From Xenorhabdus khoisanae (GTDB lineage: Bacteria; Pseudomonadota; Gammaproteobacteria; Enterobacterales; Enterobacteriaceae): DNA of 54,598 nucleotides. The notes beneath the pieces are model-generated. The model did no database searches. It worked only from the letters and a program-made list of their open reading frames with translations, and was not told the origin of the DNA. The position numbers and the translations under genes are program-made. The stretch spans positions 1 to 54,598 of the forward strand of contig NZ_LFCV01000039.1 in the NCBI RefSeq assembly GCF_001037465.1, in the 5' to 3' direction. Positions 1 through 9,857 of the stretch are shown piece by piece. The stretch's first letter is position 1. Every line of letters begins with the position of its first letter.

Positions 1-650
1 CCTTTCTTGACTGTGATTAGATTAACAGGCTTCTAAGGTGTCCGGAATGACTATGCCACTACATATCGGGTGATCATTTAAATGGTGTGCAAATTAACCA
101 TAAAACCTCATGCTCTTCAAGCATATTTATAGGGTGGCTAAATACGGGATGTGCCACTAGAAGAATTATTTATCTCATCAGTAGGCAAGACTCTTGAGCT
201 TGAATTGGCTTTTTATGATGAGTAATTAATATAGATAACCTCAGTGCTAGAACATTTCAGTGCCGCGCACTGCGTGGCCTTCCTCCCAACCCCTTGATTT
301 AGTTGAATTCCTGTACAGTGCAGGAAATAAGTAAAATCAAATACTTAGATAAAGGTGGGATTTCTCACCTTTTAACTTTGAGCCATCTGCGGCAACTATA
401 GGGATTTCCTCTATGGTTGATTACCCTGAAAGTTTAAGGGCAGATTTCTGCCCTATAGTGATAGCAGCTTCCTTTCCTATCCTCACCCACAACCCTTAAT
501 CTTTCCTATCTAAAGAGTACTAAATCCATTGCTATGTGCTGTATAGAGCACTTTTTTCGTTTGTACATATGTGTGTATATATACTTAATTTTTACCCACA
601 TTAAAAATCAATTAACCATTTGTTTTAAAATGGGTTATCTAAAAACAGGC
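1..650. other. Gene-free left end with two hairpins downstream of ribA
   Basis: No convincing reading frame is visible on either strand. Two inverted repeats stand out. One is at 351-373 (arms AAAGGTG and CACCTTT followed by TT). The other is a 16-base hairpin at 438-453 (GGGCAGA, TT, TCTGCCC). Either could end transcription of ribA, which runs leftward into this stretch, but neither has a long T run on the minus strand. Nothing else is supportable here. Confidence 0.5.
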
Positions 651-1256
651 TTATTTGAGTAACAAGTGTCCCATTCGGCTGGCCTTGGTATCCAAATAAT
701 AAGCGTTTTTCGGGTTGCGCCCTACAATCAGGGGAACACGTTCGACGATATTAATGCCCGCCTCTATCATGATCTCAACTTTTTTAGGGTTATTGGTCAG
801 GAGACGGATGGCATGAATACCCAACAGTTTATACATATCTGAGCAAAGGGTGAAATCTCTCTCATCAGCAGCAAAGCCTAACTGGTGGTTGGCTTCAACG
901 GTGTCAATGCCCTGATCTTGCAAAGCATAAGCGCGGATTTTATTCAATAGGCCAATATTGCGGCCTTCCTGACGGTGATACAACAGTACGCCACGGCCTT
1001 CCTTGCTAATTTGCGATAGGGCGGATTCTAATTGAAATCCACAATCGCATCTTAGACTGAACAAAGCATCCCCCGTCAGACATTCTGAATGGATCCGTGA
1101 TAATACAGGCTCATCACCAGAGATATCACCGAAAACAAGGGCAACATGGTCACGACCTGTTTTGATTTCTTCAAATCCAATCATCAAGAATTCGCCCCAT
1201 GGCGTAGGTAATTTCGCTTCAGCTACTCGTTTTAGCTGTATTTTAGTATTCATCAT
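651..1256 (-). CDS. ribA: GTP cyclohydrolase II
   Basis: RibA opens the imidazole ring of GTP, releasing formate and pyrophosphate, in the first committed step of riboflavin synthesis in the cytoplasm. The protein is 201 residues against 196 in E. coli and is nearly collinear with it. The zinc-binding cysteines C59, C70 and C72 lie in the block [16 protein letters not shown], and the [10 protein letters not shown] catalytic stretch and GFAADERDF are intact. The start is slightly uncertain: [10 protein letters not shown] adds about five residues before the E. coli start MQLKR. In E. coli ribA is followed divergently by pgpB and then lapA. Here pgpB is missing and lapA is the next gene, on the opposite strand. 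No FMN riboswitch was seen upstream, as expected for ribA of enterobacteria. Confidence 0.97.
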   Translation of the reverse strand: MMNTKIQLKRVAEAKLPTPWGEFLMIGFEEIKTGRDHVALVFGDISGDEPVLSRIHSECLTGDALFSLRCDCGFQLESALSQISKEGRGVLLYHRQEGRNIGLLNKIRAYALQDQGIDTVEANHQLGFAADERDFTLCSDMYKLLGIHAIRLLTNNPKKVEIMIEAGINIVERVPLIVGRNPKNAYYLDTKASRMGHLLLK

Positions 1257-1662
1257 ATGTTGATTTGGCTCGTTATAAATATTGCAACACCCAGAACAAT
1301 CCCGGTTGAGAAATCAGCTAAAACTACGCAAAAGAATTTTCTCTGATTACAACACATGCACGCGGGGGGCATTATAACAGAATTTGTTAATGCGCATGAA
1401 TACAAAGCGTCAGGTTCTTTAATAATGAGTATATTAACATGCTAAACTATAAGCTGATTTTCCCAGATGTAACTTGTCAGCTTGTTTGGGAAAAAAGGTA
1501 GGATTGAGCACAAACAAGTAGAATAATATCACAAAAAGAAGGAAATCAGCGTCTAGTGCAATAAATTGCTTCCTTTGCGTAGACGAGAAATGCTAACTTA
1601 ACACGCCAGTATGTCTGTTATTTGGCATAATTAATCAGCAACAATAGATAACAGGAAGAAAT
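1257..1662. other. Gene-free divergent region between ribA and lapA; pgpB absent
   Basis: About 400 bases without a supported gene. They must carry the promoters for leftward ribA and rightward lapA-lapB. In E. coli the phosphatase gene pgpB occupies this position; no trace of a PgpB reading frame is seen here. Confidence 0.5.
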
Positions 1663-1977
1663 GTGAAATATTTTCTGATTTTATTACTGGCACTGGTTGT
1701 GTTTGTTATCTCAGTGACTCTGGGGTCAAATAATAATCAGATCGTGACATTTAATTATTTGATCGCTAAAGGTGATTATTCGGTATCCTCATTACTGGCT
1801 GTGTTGTTTGCCGTCGGTTTTGCCCTTGGCTGGGGAATTTGTGGGGCATTTTACTTGCGCGCCTGTGTTTCTCTCCGACGTGCGAAACGTAAAATCAAAC
1901 GGTTGGAAACCCAGTTGGAACAACCATCTGAGTCATCCGCAGAAAACGCGTCAACCGTAGCATTAAACAAGGAATAA
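1663..1977 (+). CDS. lapA: Lipopolysaccharide assembly protein A (YciS)
   Basis: LapA is a small inner-membrane protein that works with LapB in balancing lipopolysaccharide synthesis and transport, through FtsH-dependent control of LpxC. The 104-residue product has two membrane segments (about residues 2-21 and 43-67) and then a basic and helical cytoplasmic tail, KRKIKRLETQLEQ, as in the family. Translation starts at GTG 1663, preceded by AGGAAG at 1653-1658; this matches the E. coli N-terminus MKYLL. The gene is followed six bases later by lapB, so the two form an operon. Confidence 0.95.
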   Translation: MKYFLILLLALVVFVISVTLGSNNNQIVTFNYLIAKGDYSVSSLLAVLFAVGFALGWGICGAFYLRACVSLRRAKRKIKRLETQLEQPSESSAENASTVALNKE

Positions 1978-1983
1978 TTCTCC

Positions 1984-3153
1984 ATGTTAGAGCTGTTGTT
2001 TCTGTTGCTTCCTATTGCTGCCGCCTATGGCTGGTATATGGGGCGCAGAAGTGCTCAACAAGATAAACAGCAAGTTGCTGACCGTCTTTCTCGTGAATAT
2101 GTTGATGGTGTTAACTTCTTACTCTCTAATCAGCAGGATAAAGCGGTCGATTTATTTCTTGATATGCTGAAAGAGGATAGCTCTACATTTGAAGCGCATT
2201 TAACACTGGGAAATCTGTTTCGTTCCCGTGGTGAAGTTGAAAGAGCTATCCGTATTCACCAATCCCTGATGGAAAGTGCCTCTCTGACGTTTGAACAACG
2301 TTTGCTTGCTATTCAGCAACTTGGTCGGGATTATATGGCCGCAGGCGTATATGATCGAGCCGAAAACATGTTCATTCAGTTGGTTGATGAAACTGACTTC
2401 CGTGAAAACGCCCTCAATTCTTTGTTAACCATCTATCAGTCAACCAGTGATTGGAATAAAGCGATTGAGATCGCTGAAAAGCTGGTAAAACTGGGTAAAC
2501 ACCACTTCCGGGAAGAAATCGCCCATTTTTACTGTGAGCTGGCACTGCAATGTATGGGCAGTGATGATTTTAACGATGCTATCGGGTATCTGAATAAAGC
2601 GGCTCAGGCAGACAAAAATTGTGCGCGTGTTTCAATCATGCGTGGTCGTATTTATATGACTCAGGGGGAGTACTCTAAAGCGACTGATGCCCTGAAACGT
2701 ATTCTCGAACAAGATAAACAGGTCATCAGTGAATCTCTGCCGATGTTGCAAGAGTGTTATCAGCATCTATCTCAACCGGAAGAGTGGGAAGCTTTTGTAC
2801 AGCGCTGTGTAGATGAAAAGTGTGGTGCAATTGCAGAGCTTCATATGGCTGATCTTATTGAGAAGAAAGAAGGGCGCGATGTGGCGCAAAATTATATTAA
2901 CCGTCAATTGGAACGCCATCCGACGATGAGAGGCTTTTATCGCTTGATGGATTACCATCTGGCGGATGCAGAAGAAGGGCGAGCCAAAGAAAGTTTGATT
3001 CTTTTGCGTAATATGGTCGGTGAACAAATCCGCACTAAACCTGATTATCGATGCCATAAATGTGGCTTTACTTCCCGCTCGTTATATTGGCACTGTCCAT
3101 CATGTCGCTCATGGGATTCCATTAAGCCGATCAGAGGATTAGATGGTCAGTGA
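1984..3153 (+). CDS. lapB: Lipopolysaccharide assembly protein B (YciM)
   Basis: LapB is an essential envelope regulator in E. coli. It presents LpxC to the FtsH protease and scaffolds LPS enzymes. The 389 residues comprise an N-terminal membrane anchor (residues 1-17, LELLFLLLPIAAAYGWYMG), a cytoplasmic domain of tetratricopeptide repeats (about 45-340), and a C-terminal rubredoxin-like zinc knuckle with C357, C360, C371 and C374 (YRCHKCG and HCPSC). All four metal ligands are present. Length and domain order match E. coli LapB. The gene follows lapA by six bases and is followed by a 77-base gap before pyrF. Confidence 0.97.
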   Translation: MLELLFLLLPIAAAYGWYMGRRSAQQDKQQVADRLSREYVDGVNFLLSNQQDKAVDLFLDMLKEDSSTFEAHLTLGNLFRSRGEVERAIRIHQSLMESASLTFEQRLLAIQQLGRDYMAAGVYDRAENMFIQLVDETDFRENALNSLLTIYQSTSDWNKAIEIAEKLVKLGKHHFREEIAHFYCELALQCMGSDDFNDAIGYLNKAAQADKNCARVSIMRGRIYMTQGEYSKATDALKRILEQDKQVISESLPMLQECYQHLSQPEEWEAFVQRCVDEKCGAIAELHMADLIEKKEGRDVAQNYINRQLERHPTMRGFYRLMDYHLADAEEGRAKESLILLRNMVGEQIRTKPDYRCHKCGFTSRSLYWHCPSCRSWDSIKPIRGLDGQ

Positions 3154-3230
3154 CACTGTCACGATATGTTTCTCTTCACTAGTAATTCAATTAGTTATTC
3201 AAGTTCATTAGTAAATGAAAGGGCCTAAAA

Positions 3231-3971
3231 ATGACCTCCTACACAGCTCAAACTTTAGATAAACAGATTGACTCGCCTGTTATCGTTGCATTGGATTATG
3301 ACAATCAGGACACAGCGCTGGCGTTTGTCGATAAGATTGACCCACAATCCTGCCGTCTGAAAGTGGGCAAAGAAATGTTTACGCTGTATGGCCCACAATT
3401 TGTTCAGGCGCTGCATCAGCGTGGTTTTGATGTATTTTTGGATCTTAAATTTCATGATATCCCCAATACAACCGCAAGAGCGGTAGCGGCGGCGGCTGAA
3501 TTGGGAGTCTGGATGGTTAATGTTCACGCAAGTGGTGGTGCGAGAATGATGACCGCAGCGAAAGAAGCTTTATTGTCTTATGGTAAGGATGCACCGTTAC
3601 TGATCGCTGTCACGGTGTTGACCAGCATGGAACAATCTGATTTGTTGGGCATTGGTATTGATATAACTCCGGCACAGCACGCTGAACGTCTGGCATTATT
3701 GACAAAAGAATGTGGTTTAGATGGAGTAGTTTGTTCTGCCCATGAAGCACAACAATTGAAAACCGTCTGTGGACAGGAATTCCAGCTTGTTACACCGGGC
3801 ATTCGTCCTGAAGGCGTGGATGCCGGAGATCAGCGTCGTATCATGACACCCCCTCAGGCAGTTCAGGCGGGGGTTGATTATATGGTGATCGGGCGTCCGA
3901 TTACCCGTGCAGAGAACCCGGCACTGGCATTGCAGCAGATTAATCAATCTATTGGGATCGTTCATGGATAA
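3231..3971 (+). CDS. pyrF: Orotidine 5'-phosphate decarboxylase
   Basis: PyrF converts OMP to UMP, the last step of de novo pyrimidine synthesis. The 246-residue protein is a TIM barrel with the family signature [15 protein letters not shown], which holds the catalytic Asp-Lys-x-x-Asp array. Near the C-terminus the phosphate-binding segments TPGIRP and VIGRPITRA are intact. Length is as in E. coli. Its stop codon overlaps the start of yciH by eight bases, as in E. coli, so the two are probably translationally coupled. Confidence 0.97.
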   Translation: MTSYTAQTLDKQIDSPVIVALDYDNQDTALAFVDKIDPQSCRLKVGKEMFTLYGPQFVQALHQRGFDVFLDLKFHDIPNTTARAVAAAAELGVWMVNVHASGGARMMTAAKEALLSYGKDAPLLIAVTVLTSMEQSDLLGIGIDITPAQHAERLALLTKECGLDGVVCSAHEAQQLKTVCGQEFQLVTPGIRPEGVDAGDQRRIMTPPQAVQAGVDYMVIGRPITRAENPALALQQINQSIGIVHG

Positions 3972-4287
3972 TAACTCTCGCTTAGTTTACTCAACGGATG
4001 GCGGTCGCATCCAAGAGGAAGAAATTAAACCTGTTCGCCCGAAAGGTGATGGCATTGTACGTATTCAGCGTCAAACGAGTGGCCGCAAAGGCAAAGGTGT
4101 TTGTATTATCACAGGCATTGATGCTGATGATCAAACACTCACCAAATTAGCCGCCGAACTGAAGAAAAAATGTGGTTGTGGTGGTTCCGTTAAAGACGGT
4201 GAAATCGAGATACAAGGCGATAAGCGTGACTTGCTGAAACAATTGCTGGAAGCGAAAGGTATGAAGGTGAAACTGGCGGGAGGTTAA
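3964..4287 (+). CDS. yciH: YciH, eIF1/SUI1-like protein
   Basis: YciH belongs to the SUI1/eIF1 family. In E. coli it has been linked to translation-initiation fidelity and stress-related translational control, but its role is still loosely defined. The 107-residue product, beginning [14 protein letters not shown], carries the SUI1 fold from about residue 30: [25 protein letters not shown] and IQGDKRDLL. The start at 3964 is chosen because it reproduces the E. coli N-terminus; a longer in-frame ATG at 3907 would lie inside pyrF. The frame overlaps the end of pyrF by eight bases. Confidence 0.93.
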   Translation: MDNNSRLVYSTDGGRIQEEEIKPVRPKGDGIVRIQRQTSGRKGKGVCIITGIDADDQTLTKLAAELKKKCGCGGSVKDGEIEIQGDKRDLLKQLLEAKGMKVKLAGG

Positions 4288-4304
4288 GTCCAGTTTTTTA
4301 TATT

Positions 4305-4338
4305 ACAGGCTATGCAGTAAATAAATTGTATAGCCTGT
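4305..4338. terminator. Hairpin between yciH and the beta-lactamase gene
   Basis: Inverted repeat with nine-base arms ACAGGCTAT (4305-4313) and ATAGCCTGT (4330-4338), between two convergent genes. It could act in both directions, although a clear T run is lacking on either side. Confidence 0.5.
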
Positions 4339-4401
4339 TGCTTGTCAGATTCACAATACTTAATGTGATTCGTTGGCTATTCCACTTTTTTCGGGCTTTG
4401 C

Positions 4402-5319
4402 TCACTTAGCATCACTGTTTTGAGTCACAATACGTGCTGCTTCCGCTAATACATCAGGTCGGGCGTTAGCATTTTGGTGATTTGGCTGAGTAAAGTAAGT
4501 GACCAAAACCAATGGAGAGCGATTGCTTGTCGGCCAAATGACGGCAATATCATTTATTGTGCCATAACTACAGCGCCCCGTTTTATCTCCGATAACCCAA
4601 TTTTCTGGTACACCGGCACGAATACTGGCGCCGCCAGTGGTATTTCCTTTGAGCCATGCAACTAATTGCTCACGTTGTGCTGTCTCCAAAGTATTTCCTA
4701 ATGCCAAATGATATAAACTGTTCGCCATCGCTTGTGGAGTGGAGGTATCACGCTCATCTCCCGGTATCGCCGTGTTTAGATCAGGCTCTTTACGATCGAG
4801 ACGAAAATCGTTATCACCGATAGTACGGGCAAATTGGGTCACTTCATTTGGGCCACCCAGTTGGTTAAGGATAAGATTCATTGCCGCATTATCACTATAT
4901 TGCATCGTTGCTTCGCCCAGTTCTCTCAACGTCATACCATTTTTAAGGTGTTTTTCGGTAATCGGGCTGTATTCAACAAGATCGGATTGTTGATAGTGGA
5001 TGCGTTGATTTAATAAGTGATCATTTGCTTCATTTTTTTTCAGAAGCGCTGATACCGCCATAAATTTACTGGTACTGCATAGCGGAAAACGTTCGTTTGC
5101 ACGATAAGCGAAGGTGGAATGATCCGATGTATCTATCAATACAACACCAAGACGACCATTGGCATTTTTTTCCAGTATTGAGAGCTGGTGGATCAGTTGA
5201 TCTTGCTTGAGCGTTTCATTTTGGGCAGTAGTCGCATTGGCAGGAGATATGAACAAAGTACCAAGTAGGGGGAAAAGTGCGATTGCCATGTTTACTCGTT
5301 TAAATGAAATAAATCGCAT
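4402..5319 (-). CDS. Class A serine beta-lactamase with C69/C238 pair
   Basis: This is a periplasmic enzyme that hydrolyses beta-lactams. A Sec signal peptide is seen (cleavage near SPANA, residue 29). Catalytic motifs are complete: S82-T-S-K85 (Ambler S70/K73), S142-D-N144 (SDN loop), E178 in KEPDLN (E166), and K246-T-G248 (KTG). The protein resembles the CTX-M/K1/Proteus group overall. Two cysteines, C81 and C250, fall at Ambler 69 and 238, the pair that forms the disulfide of KPC, SME, NMC-A and GES enzymes. Arg occupies Ambler 237, where Ser, Thr or Ala is usual. No LysR-type regulator of the AmpR/NmcR kind is adjacent. The gene sits between yciH and rnb, where E. coli has osmB, so it is probably an insertion into the core block. 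Spectrum cannot be read from sequence alone. Confidence 0.95.
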   Translation of the reverse strand: MRFISFKRVNMAIALFPLLGTLFISPANATTAQNETLKQDQLIHQLSILEKNANGRLGVVLIDTSDHSTFAYRANERFPLCSTSKFMAVSALLKKNEANDHLLNQRIHYQQSDLVEYSPITEKHLKNGMTLRELGEATMQYSDNAAMNLILNQLGGPNEVTQFARTIGDNDFRLDRKEPDLNTAIPGDERDTSTPQAMANSLYHLALGNTLETAQREQLVAWLKGNTTGGASIRAGVPENWVIGDKTGRCSYGTINDIAVIWPTSNRSPLVLVTYFTQPNHQNANARPDVLAEAARIVTQNSDAK

Positions 5320-5369
5320 ATGAAGTTTTCACCTTGTTATTATAGTTCGTTATTACAAAATATTATTAC

Positions 5370-5395
5370 AAAAATGCCGCCCATAAATGGCGGCA
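5370..5395 (-). terminator. Rho-independent terminator of rnb
   Basis: On the minus strand, arms TGCCGCC (5395-5389) and GGCGGCA (5381-5375) enclose a seven-base loop and are followed by five T residues (5374-5370). It lies about 60 bases after the rnb stop codon and fits an intrinsic terminator for that gene. Confidence 0.8.
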
Positions 5396-5454
5396 GTTCA
5401 CTTTATTATTTTGGTATCGATATTGAAATAACGATATAGAAATAATCTGTAAGG

Positions 5455-7395
5455 TTAGCCGATAGGACGGGCAACGATGTTGCGGGTTTCCATTCTGACT
5501 TCTTCAATACGGACATTGATGACATCATTCAAACGGTAGGCAGTTTCACCTTTAATCAATACCGAGCCTGTTTCCTGGCTACATTGCAGTTCATCTCGAA
5601 CAGCATGCAAAAATGGTCCGGGAACAAATGCGACGGCACCATTATCAACCAGACGGACACGCATACCGCCACGGGTGATATCGATAATTTCTGCCGGGAA
5701 TGTTTTGTCTGTGCCTGCATGAGGGTGAAGGAAACGAGCATAGAGCCAATCACCAACATCGCGTTCTGCCAGACGATTTGCCCGACGACGATCGGTTAAT
5801 TGCAGACAAATTTCTTCAGTCGGTTTTTCAGCGTCAGTTTGCTGGATAATCGCTTTCAACAAACGGTGGTTGATAATATCGCTGTATTTACGGATAGGGG
5901 ATGTCCAAGTCGCGTAAGCATCAAAACCTAACCCAAAATGTGGACCCGGATCAGTTTTAATTTCTGCAAAAGTTTGGAAACGGCGGATACGGCTATCCAG
6001 GAATTGTGTTGGTTGTTTATCCAATTCCCGACGCAATTCACAGAATCCGTCTAATCCTAATAACGCTTCGGCATTCACATCAATGCCATGTTCTTTCAGG
6101 ACTTCAACAACCTGTTCAATATGGGAAGCGTCAAAGCCAGTATGAACATTATAAATACCAAAGCTTAATTTATCGCGCATCACCTTGGCAGCACATAAGT
6201 TTGCTGTGATCATGGCTTCTTCAACAATACGGTTGGCTGAGCGTCGCTGTTCAATAACGATATCAACAACATTACCACCTTCATCGAGAATAAACCGGTA
6301 ATCTGGGCGCTCTTTGAAAACTAACGCGTGTTGGTGACGCCAGTTATTGCGGCGGTCGCACATCTCTTTTAAAAGCGTGATTTGCGTTTTGACTGCTTCT
6401 GATTCCGGAACCCAACCGTCCTGGCCTTCTAGCCAGTCTGAAACTTCGTCGTAAACCAGCTTGAATTTTGATTCAACCCATGCAGCGAAGAATTGAATGT
6501 CATCGCCCAATTGACCATCTTCCAGAATAGAAACCTGACAAACCAGAGCAGGGCGGCGGGCATTCGGGCGCAGGGAACATAAATCATCTGACAGCTCACG
6601 GGGGAGCATTGGGATATTGAAACCCGGCAGATAGTTGGTGAAGCTACGCTGATAGGCAATCTTATCCAGTTCGCTGTCAGCTTTGATATAAGCGGTCGGA
6701 TCAGCAATAGCAATAGAAAGCTTCAGGCTGCCATCATCATTTTGGGCAATGTGCAGGGCATCATCCATATCTTCGGTTGTTGCGCTGTCGATAGTGACAA
6801 AATCAAGGGCGGTAAGGTCGAGGCGCTCAATAGATTCATCGTCTAACTGACAATCTGTCATGATTGGAGCTTCGCGCTCCAGACTATGGCGTGTCAGTGT
6901 TACCCACCAAGGAGCGTAGTGGTCGTCGCCTTGAGTGATATAGCCAGTGACTTCGGCATGAAAACCACGATCGCCTTTCAGTGGATGCCGACGCATTTCA
7001 GCGACAGCCCAATCGCCATTTTCGAAATCATGGGTAACTTGGTTTGTCGGGCGGCAAGGGATGGAATCTTTTAATAATGGGTGGTCAGGAATAATCCAGA
7101 GTCGGTTATCGTTTTCTTTCTTTTGGATCCTGCCTACAAAACGGGTCAGAAATGGTTCAACCAAAGTTTCTGGTTCGGCAATCTCTTTTTCTTTATCGGT
7201 GTGGATAGCAGCGGTAATTCGGTCCCCGTGCATGACCTTTTTCATGTGGGGAGGTGGAATAAAATAGCTTTTTTGTCCATCGACTTCTAAAAACCCAAAG
7301 CCTTTCTCAGTTCCTTTGACTAAACCCTCTACGCGAGTGGTTTGAGCGTGAAGTTGCTGTTTTAGCTGCGCAAGCAGCGGATTATTTTGAAACAT
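5455..7395 (-). CDS. rnb: Exoribonuclease II (RNase II)
   Basis: RNase II degrades single-stranded RNA processively from the 3' end. The 646-residue product follows the E. coli enzyme throughout. It has cold-shock RNA-binding domains in the first ~180 residues ([18 protein letters not shown]), a catalytic RNB domain with the acidic cluster [17 protein letters not shown], and a C-terminal S1 domain ([20 protein letters not shown]). The start at 7395 ([15 protein letters not shown]) is chosen from the E. coli N-terminus; an in-frame start ten codons upstream is less likely. A terminator follows at 5370-5395. The upstream 700 bases have no gene and would hold its promoters. Confidence 0.96.
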   Translation of the reverse strand: MFQNNPLLAQLKQQLHAQTTRVEGLVKGTEKGFGFLEVDGQKSYFIPPPHMKKVMHGDRITAAIHTDKEKEIAEPETLVEPFLTRFVGRIQKKENDNRLWIIPDHPLLKDSIPCRPTNQVTHDFENGDWAVAEMRRHPLKGDRGFHAEVTGYITQGDDHYAPWWVTLTRHSLEREAPIMTDCQLDDESIERLDLTALDFVTIDSATTEDMDDALHIAQNDDGSLKLSIAIADPTAYIKADSELDKIAYQRSFTNYLPGFNIPMLPRELSDDLCSLRPNARRPALVCQVSILEDGQLGDDIQFFAAWVESKFKLVYDEVSDWLEGQDGWVPESEAVKTQITLLKEMCDRRNNWRHQHALVFKERPDYRFILDEGGNVVDIVIEQRRSANRIVEEAMITANLCAAKVMRDKLSFGIYNVHTGFDASHIEQVVEVLKEHGIDVNAEALLGLDGFCELRRELDKQPTQFLDSRIRRFQTFAEIKTDPGPHFGLGFDAYATWTSPIRKYSDIINHRLLKAIIQQTDAEKPTEEICLQLTDRRRANRLAERDVGDWLYARFLHPHAGTDKTFPAEIIDITRGGMRVRLVDNGAVAFVPGPFLHAVRDELQCSQETGSVLIKGETAYRLNDVINVRIEEVRMETRNIVARPIG

Positions 7396-8110
7396 AATAT
7401 CTGGAGAGTATGGAGTTATTATCAATAATTTTAGACAACAGTTTTACGCGAATCGACGGTATGGAGCAAGTAACATCTTATGAAAACACGAAAAACCGTC
7501 GAAAAAGGTTAACAATTATACAGTTTATAACAGGAGAAAAGAAAGAGGATTTTTTAGGGGATTGGTTAGTCGTTAGTAGTTGTTCTACATATACTCGGTA
7601 TACGATCTCGTTTCTGTACGCAGCCTGTATTCAAATTGCCTGTAATAATAAATTCCTACTGAAATAAGTTTTTAATTATAGAGTATTGAGATCTGTTTTC
7701 TTATTTAAAATTAAAAGACGATTTGCACTCTAATTAACTAATCAAAAAAGAGTATTTCAGATTTATTTCTGGAAATACGATAAATTTAGTAATGTAAATT
7801 TCTTGTTAAAAATAATTAATGCCGTGTTAATAGATATTGTTTTTCGGTGTGATGTTTTCCTGTAACTTTCAGGTTAGTCAGTGATTGCAATGTTTTTTTT
7901 ATTTTTATGGTAATGAAATAAGGTTTTTTTGGGAATATATTATATTTAATTACGATTTATTGTTTTTGTTTTTCTTTATGACCTAAGTTAAACGGCCGGT
8001 TTATTAAGATAAATCCTTAATAACATCTTAAATATAATAAATTCTATTAAATAATTCCATTCTTGAAATGTAAATGAGATTGCACTCAGTATATTTCTAA
8101 GGAAGCAAAT
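7396..8110. other. Long AT-rich gene-free stretch between rnb and the T6SS island
   Basis: Roughly 700 bases with no supported gene. Short frames exist but have no codon pattern, ribosome site or recognisable product. The right half (about 7670-8100) is strikingly AT-rich with long T and A runs, more so than the flanking coding DNA. It probably holds the rnb promoters on the left and the promoter for the type VI cargo cluster on the right. A good ribosome site (AAGGAAG, about 8099-8105) precedes the first gene of that cluster. Confidence 0.5.
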
Positions 8111-9847
8111 ATGGATTCTTTTCAATTTTATTACCAGTGGGAATTGGATTATCTGCGGCAACTTGAAAAACTCACTGCCGAAGAAAAACCTCATTTGGCA
8201 GAAAGTCTTAATGGATACGATCCTGATATTGAAAGACTAAATCAAGGCTTTGCTGTTTTAATGGCTCGCTTGCATCAGAAAGTCGATGATGCTTTTCCTG
8301 AAATTACGCTACCTTTACTACAGCGATTAAAAGCTCTGCCTGTCAAGGGGATTCCAGCAACGAGTGTCGTTCAATTTAATAGTATGGCAGGGTTTGATCT
8401 CACCTGTACATTGCCACGGGGATCAGAAATTTCATCTGATACCGGTGTCACGTTTGTTACAAGCAGGGAATGTCACATTGAACCATTGATATTGGTGGCA
8501 CGGAAAATCACTTATCATGCAGAAACCAGCAATATTACGCTCACTTTCCAATATACCGGCAAGGATGATTATTGGCCTATTTGCCCTATTAGTTTATTCC
8601 TCAGCCCTGATGAAACGGTGGCAGATATGTTGATGCTTGCTCTGTGTCGCAGCTTACAGGGCGCAGAACTGCATCACAACGAATTGAAATATCCAGCCGA
8701 ACCCCTTTGGTTCGAACCTTTGTCCGGGGCTTCTCGTTTGATTTTGTCGCCACCCATTTCAGTGGCGGGCAATTGGGCTCCGCAAATGCTGATGGAATCG
8801 CTTTACTTGCCTCATGTTCACCACTTTCTGACCTTATCCTTGCCGACAGCCATGTGTGATCGGTTATCCATGAAGGAAAACCGCCAATTCAGCGTGACAT
8901 TGAAACTCAGTGAAGTATTGCCTTTATCCGAGGCACAATTGTCTGAAGCTTTCCATCTCCACTGTGTGCCTGTGGTGAATCTTGAACGCGAATCGAAAAT
9001 AACACTCGCTTTTGCACCAGACACCGCTCGCTATCCGCTTCCTTTACCATCAGGGCAAGGGATTCTGCACCTGATTGACCTCCAGCTAAAAGATGAACCG
9101 GGTAAAGAACGCGGTAAACGTTGCCAGTTTTATCCGATGAGCCAGTTTACTCATTTCTTTCGCGGCGCTGATGAAGAAACCTGGTTCTATGAATGGGATA
9201 TGACCCGTGATGCGCTGGGGCGTTTGGAATATGCGCTGACATTTTATGACAGCCATGCCCTGCCGATGGAAAAGCCGCCAGAGCAGGAATTCACCTGCCA
9301 TTTTGTGACATTCAATACTGACTTATCTGAATTGGCCGTGGGGGATATCTGTTTGGCTGATGAAGATATTCCTGATGGTTTGCAAATCAAAAATTTAACG
9401 CCCACAGCTTCCAGCTATCCTCCCGTGACAGATAGCTCACGATACTGGAGAGTTTTGTCACACCATGCTGCTAATGGTTTCTGGCTGAATTCAGTCTCTG
9501 CACTTAAACAACTGCTGCTGGATTACGATTTTTACGCTGATCTTGATCGCAATACCCACCGCAATATCCAGCGAATGACGGCAGGTATTGTAGAAATTCA
9601 ATCCACCCCCGGTGACTGGCTTATCCGTGGTATCCCTCACCGCTGTGTCCATGTTGAGCTGACACTGGATGAATCCGCTTACACCAGTCAGGGGGAACTA
9701 TTCCGGTTCGCTAATGCCTTGTACCAGTTTTTACCGTTCTGTCTTACCGAAGATATGCGTATACGCATGACCGTCATCGGGCAGGTTTCCAATATCCGAT
9801 GGCTTTTATCACCTTGCCCGCTGCAAGGATATCGTCCAATTATGTAA
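8111..9847 (+). CDS. TssF/VasA-like type VI secretion baseplate protein
   Basis: TssF is a wedge subunit of the type VI secretion baseplate and normally sits with TssE, TssG and TssK. The 578-residue product has the family opening FYYQWELDYLRQLEKL, then DPDIERLNQGFAVLMARLHQ and DDAFPEITLPLLQRL, and continues collinearly to a C-terminal segment RFANALYQFLPFCLTEDM. Length is close to the usual 580-620 residues. No tssE, tssG, tssK, sheath, tube or ATPase gene is in the window, so this is a lone baseplate paralogue. It is ten bases upstream of vgrG, and all five genes of the island point the same way, which suggests it serves that VgrG/Rhs spike. Ribosome site AAGGAAG is well placed. Confidence 0.85.
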   Translation: MDSFQFYYQWELDYLRQLEKLTAEEKPHLAESLNGYDPDIERLNQGFAVLMARLHQKVDDAFPEITLPLLQRLKALPVKGIPATSVVQFNSMAGFDLTCTLPRGSEISSDTGVTFVTSRECHIEPLILVARKITYHAETSNITLTFQYTGKDDYWPICPISLFLSPDETVADMLMLALCRSLQGAELHHNELKYPAEPLWFEPLSGASRLILSPPISVAGNWAPQMLMESLYLPHVHHFLTLSLPTAMCDRLSMKENRQFSVTLKLSEVLPLSEAQLSEAFHLHCVPVVNLERESKITLAFAPDTARYPLPLPSGQGILHLIDLQLKDEPGKERGKRCQFYPMSQFTHFFRGADEETWFYEWDMTRDALGRLEYALTFYDSHALPMEKPPEQEFTCHFVTFNTDLSELAVGDICLADEDIPDGLQIKNLTPTASSYPPVTDSSRYWRVLSHHAANGFWLNSVSALKQLLLDYDFYADLDRNTHRNIQRMTAGIVEIQSTPGDWLIRGIPHRCVHVELTLDESAYTSQGELFRFANALYQFLPFCLTEDMRIRMTVIGQVSNIRWLLSPCPLQGYRPIM

Positions 9848-9857
9848 GGAGAGACAA

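Noticed and set aside
7410-7667. 85-codon frame upstream of rnb
   Set aside because: No ribosome site, no recognisable product and AT-rich random-looking composition; it lies in the rnb promoter region.
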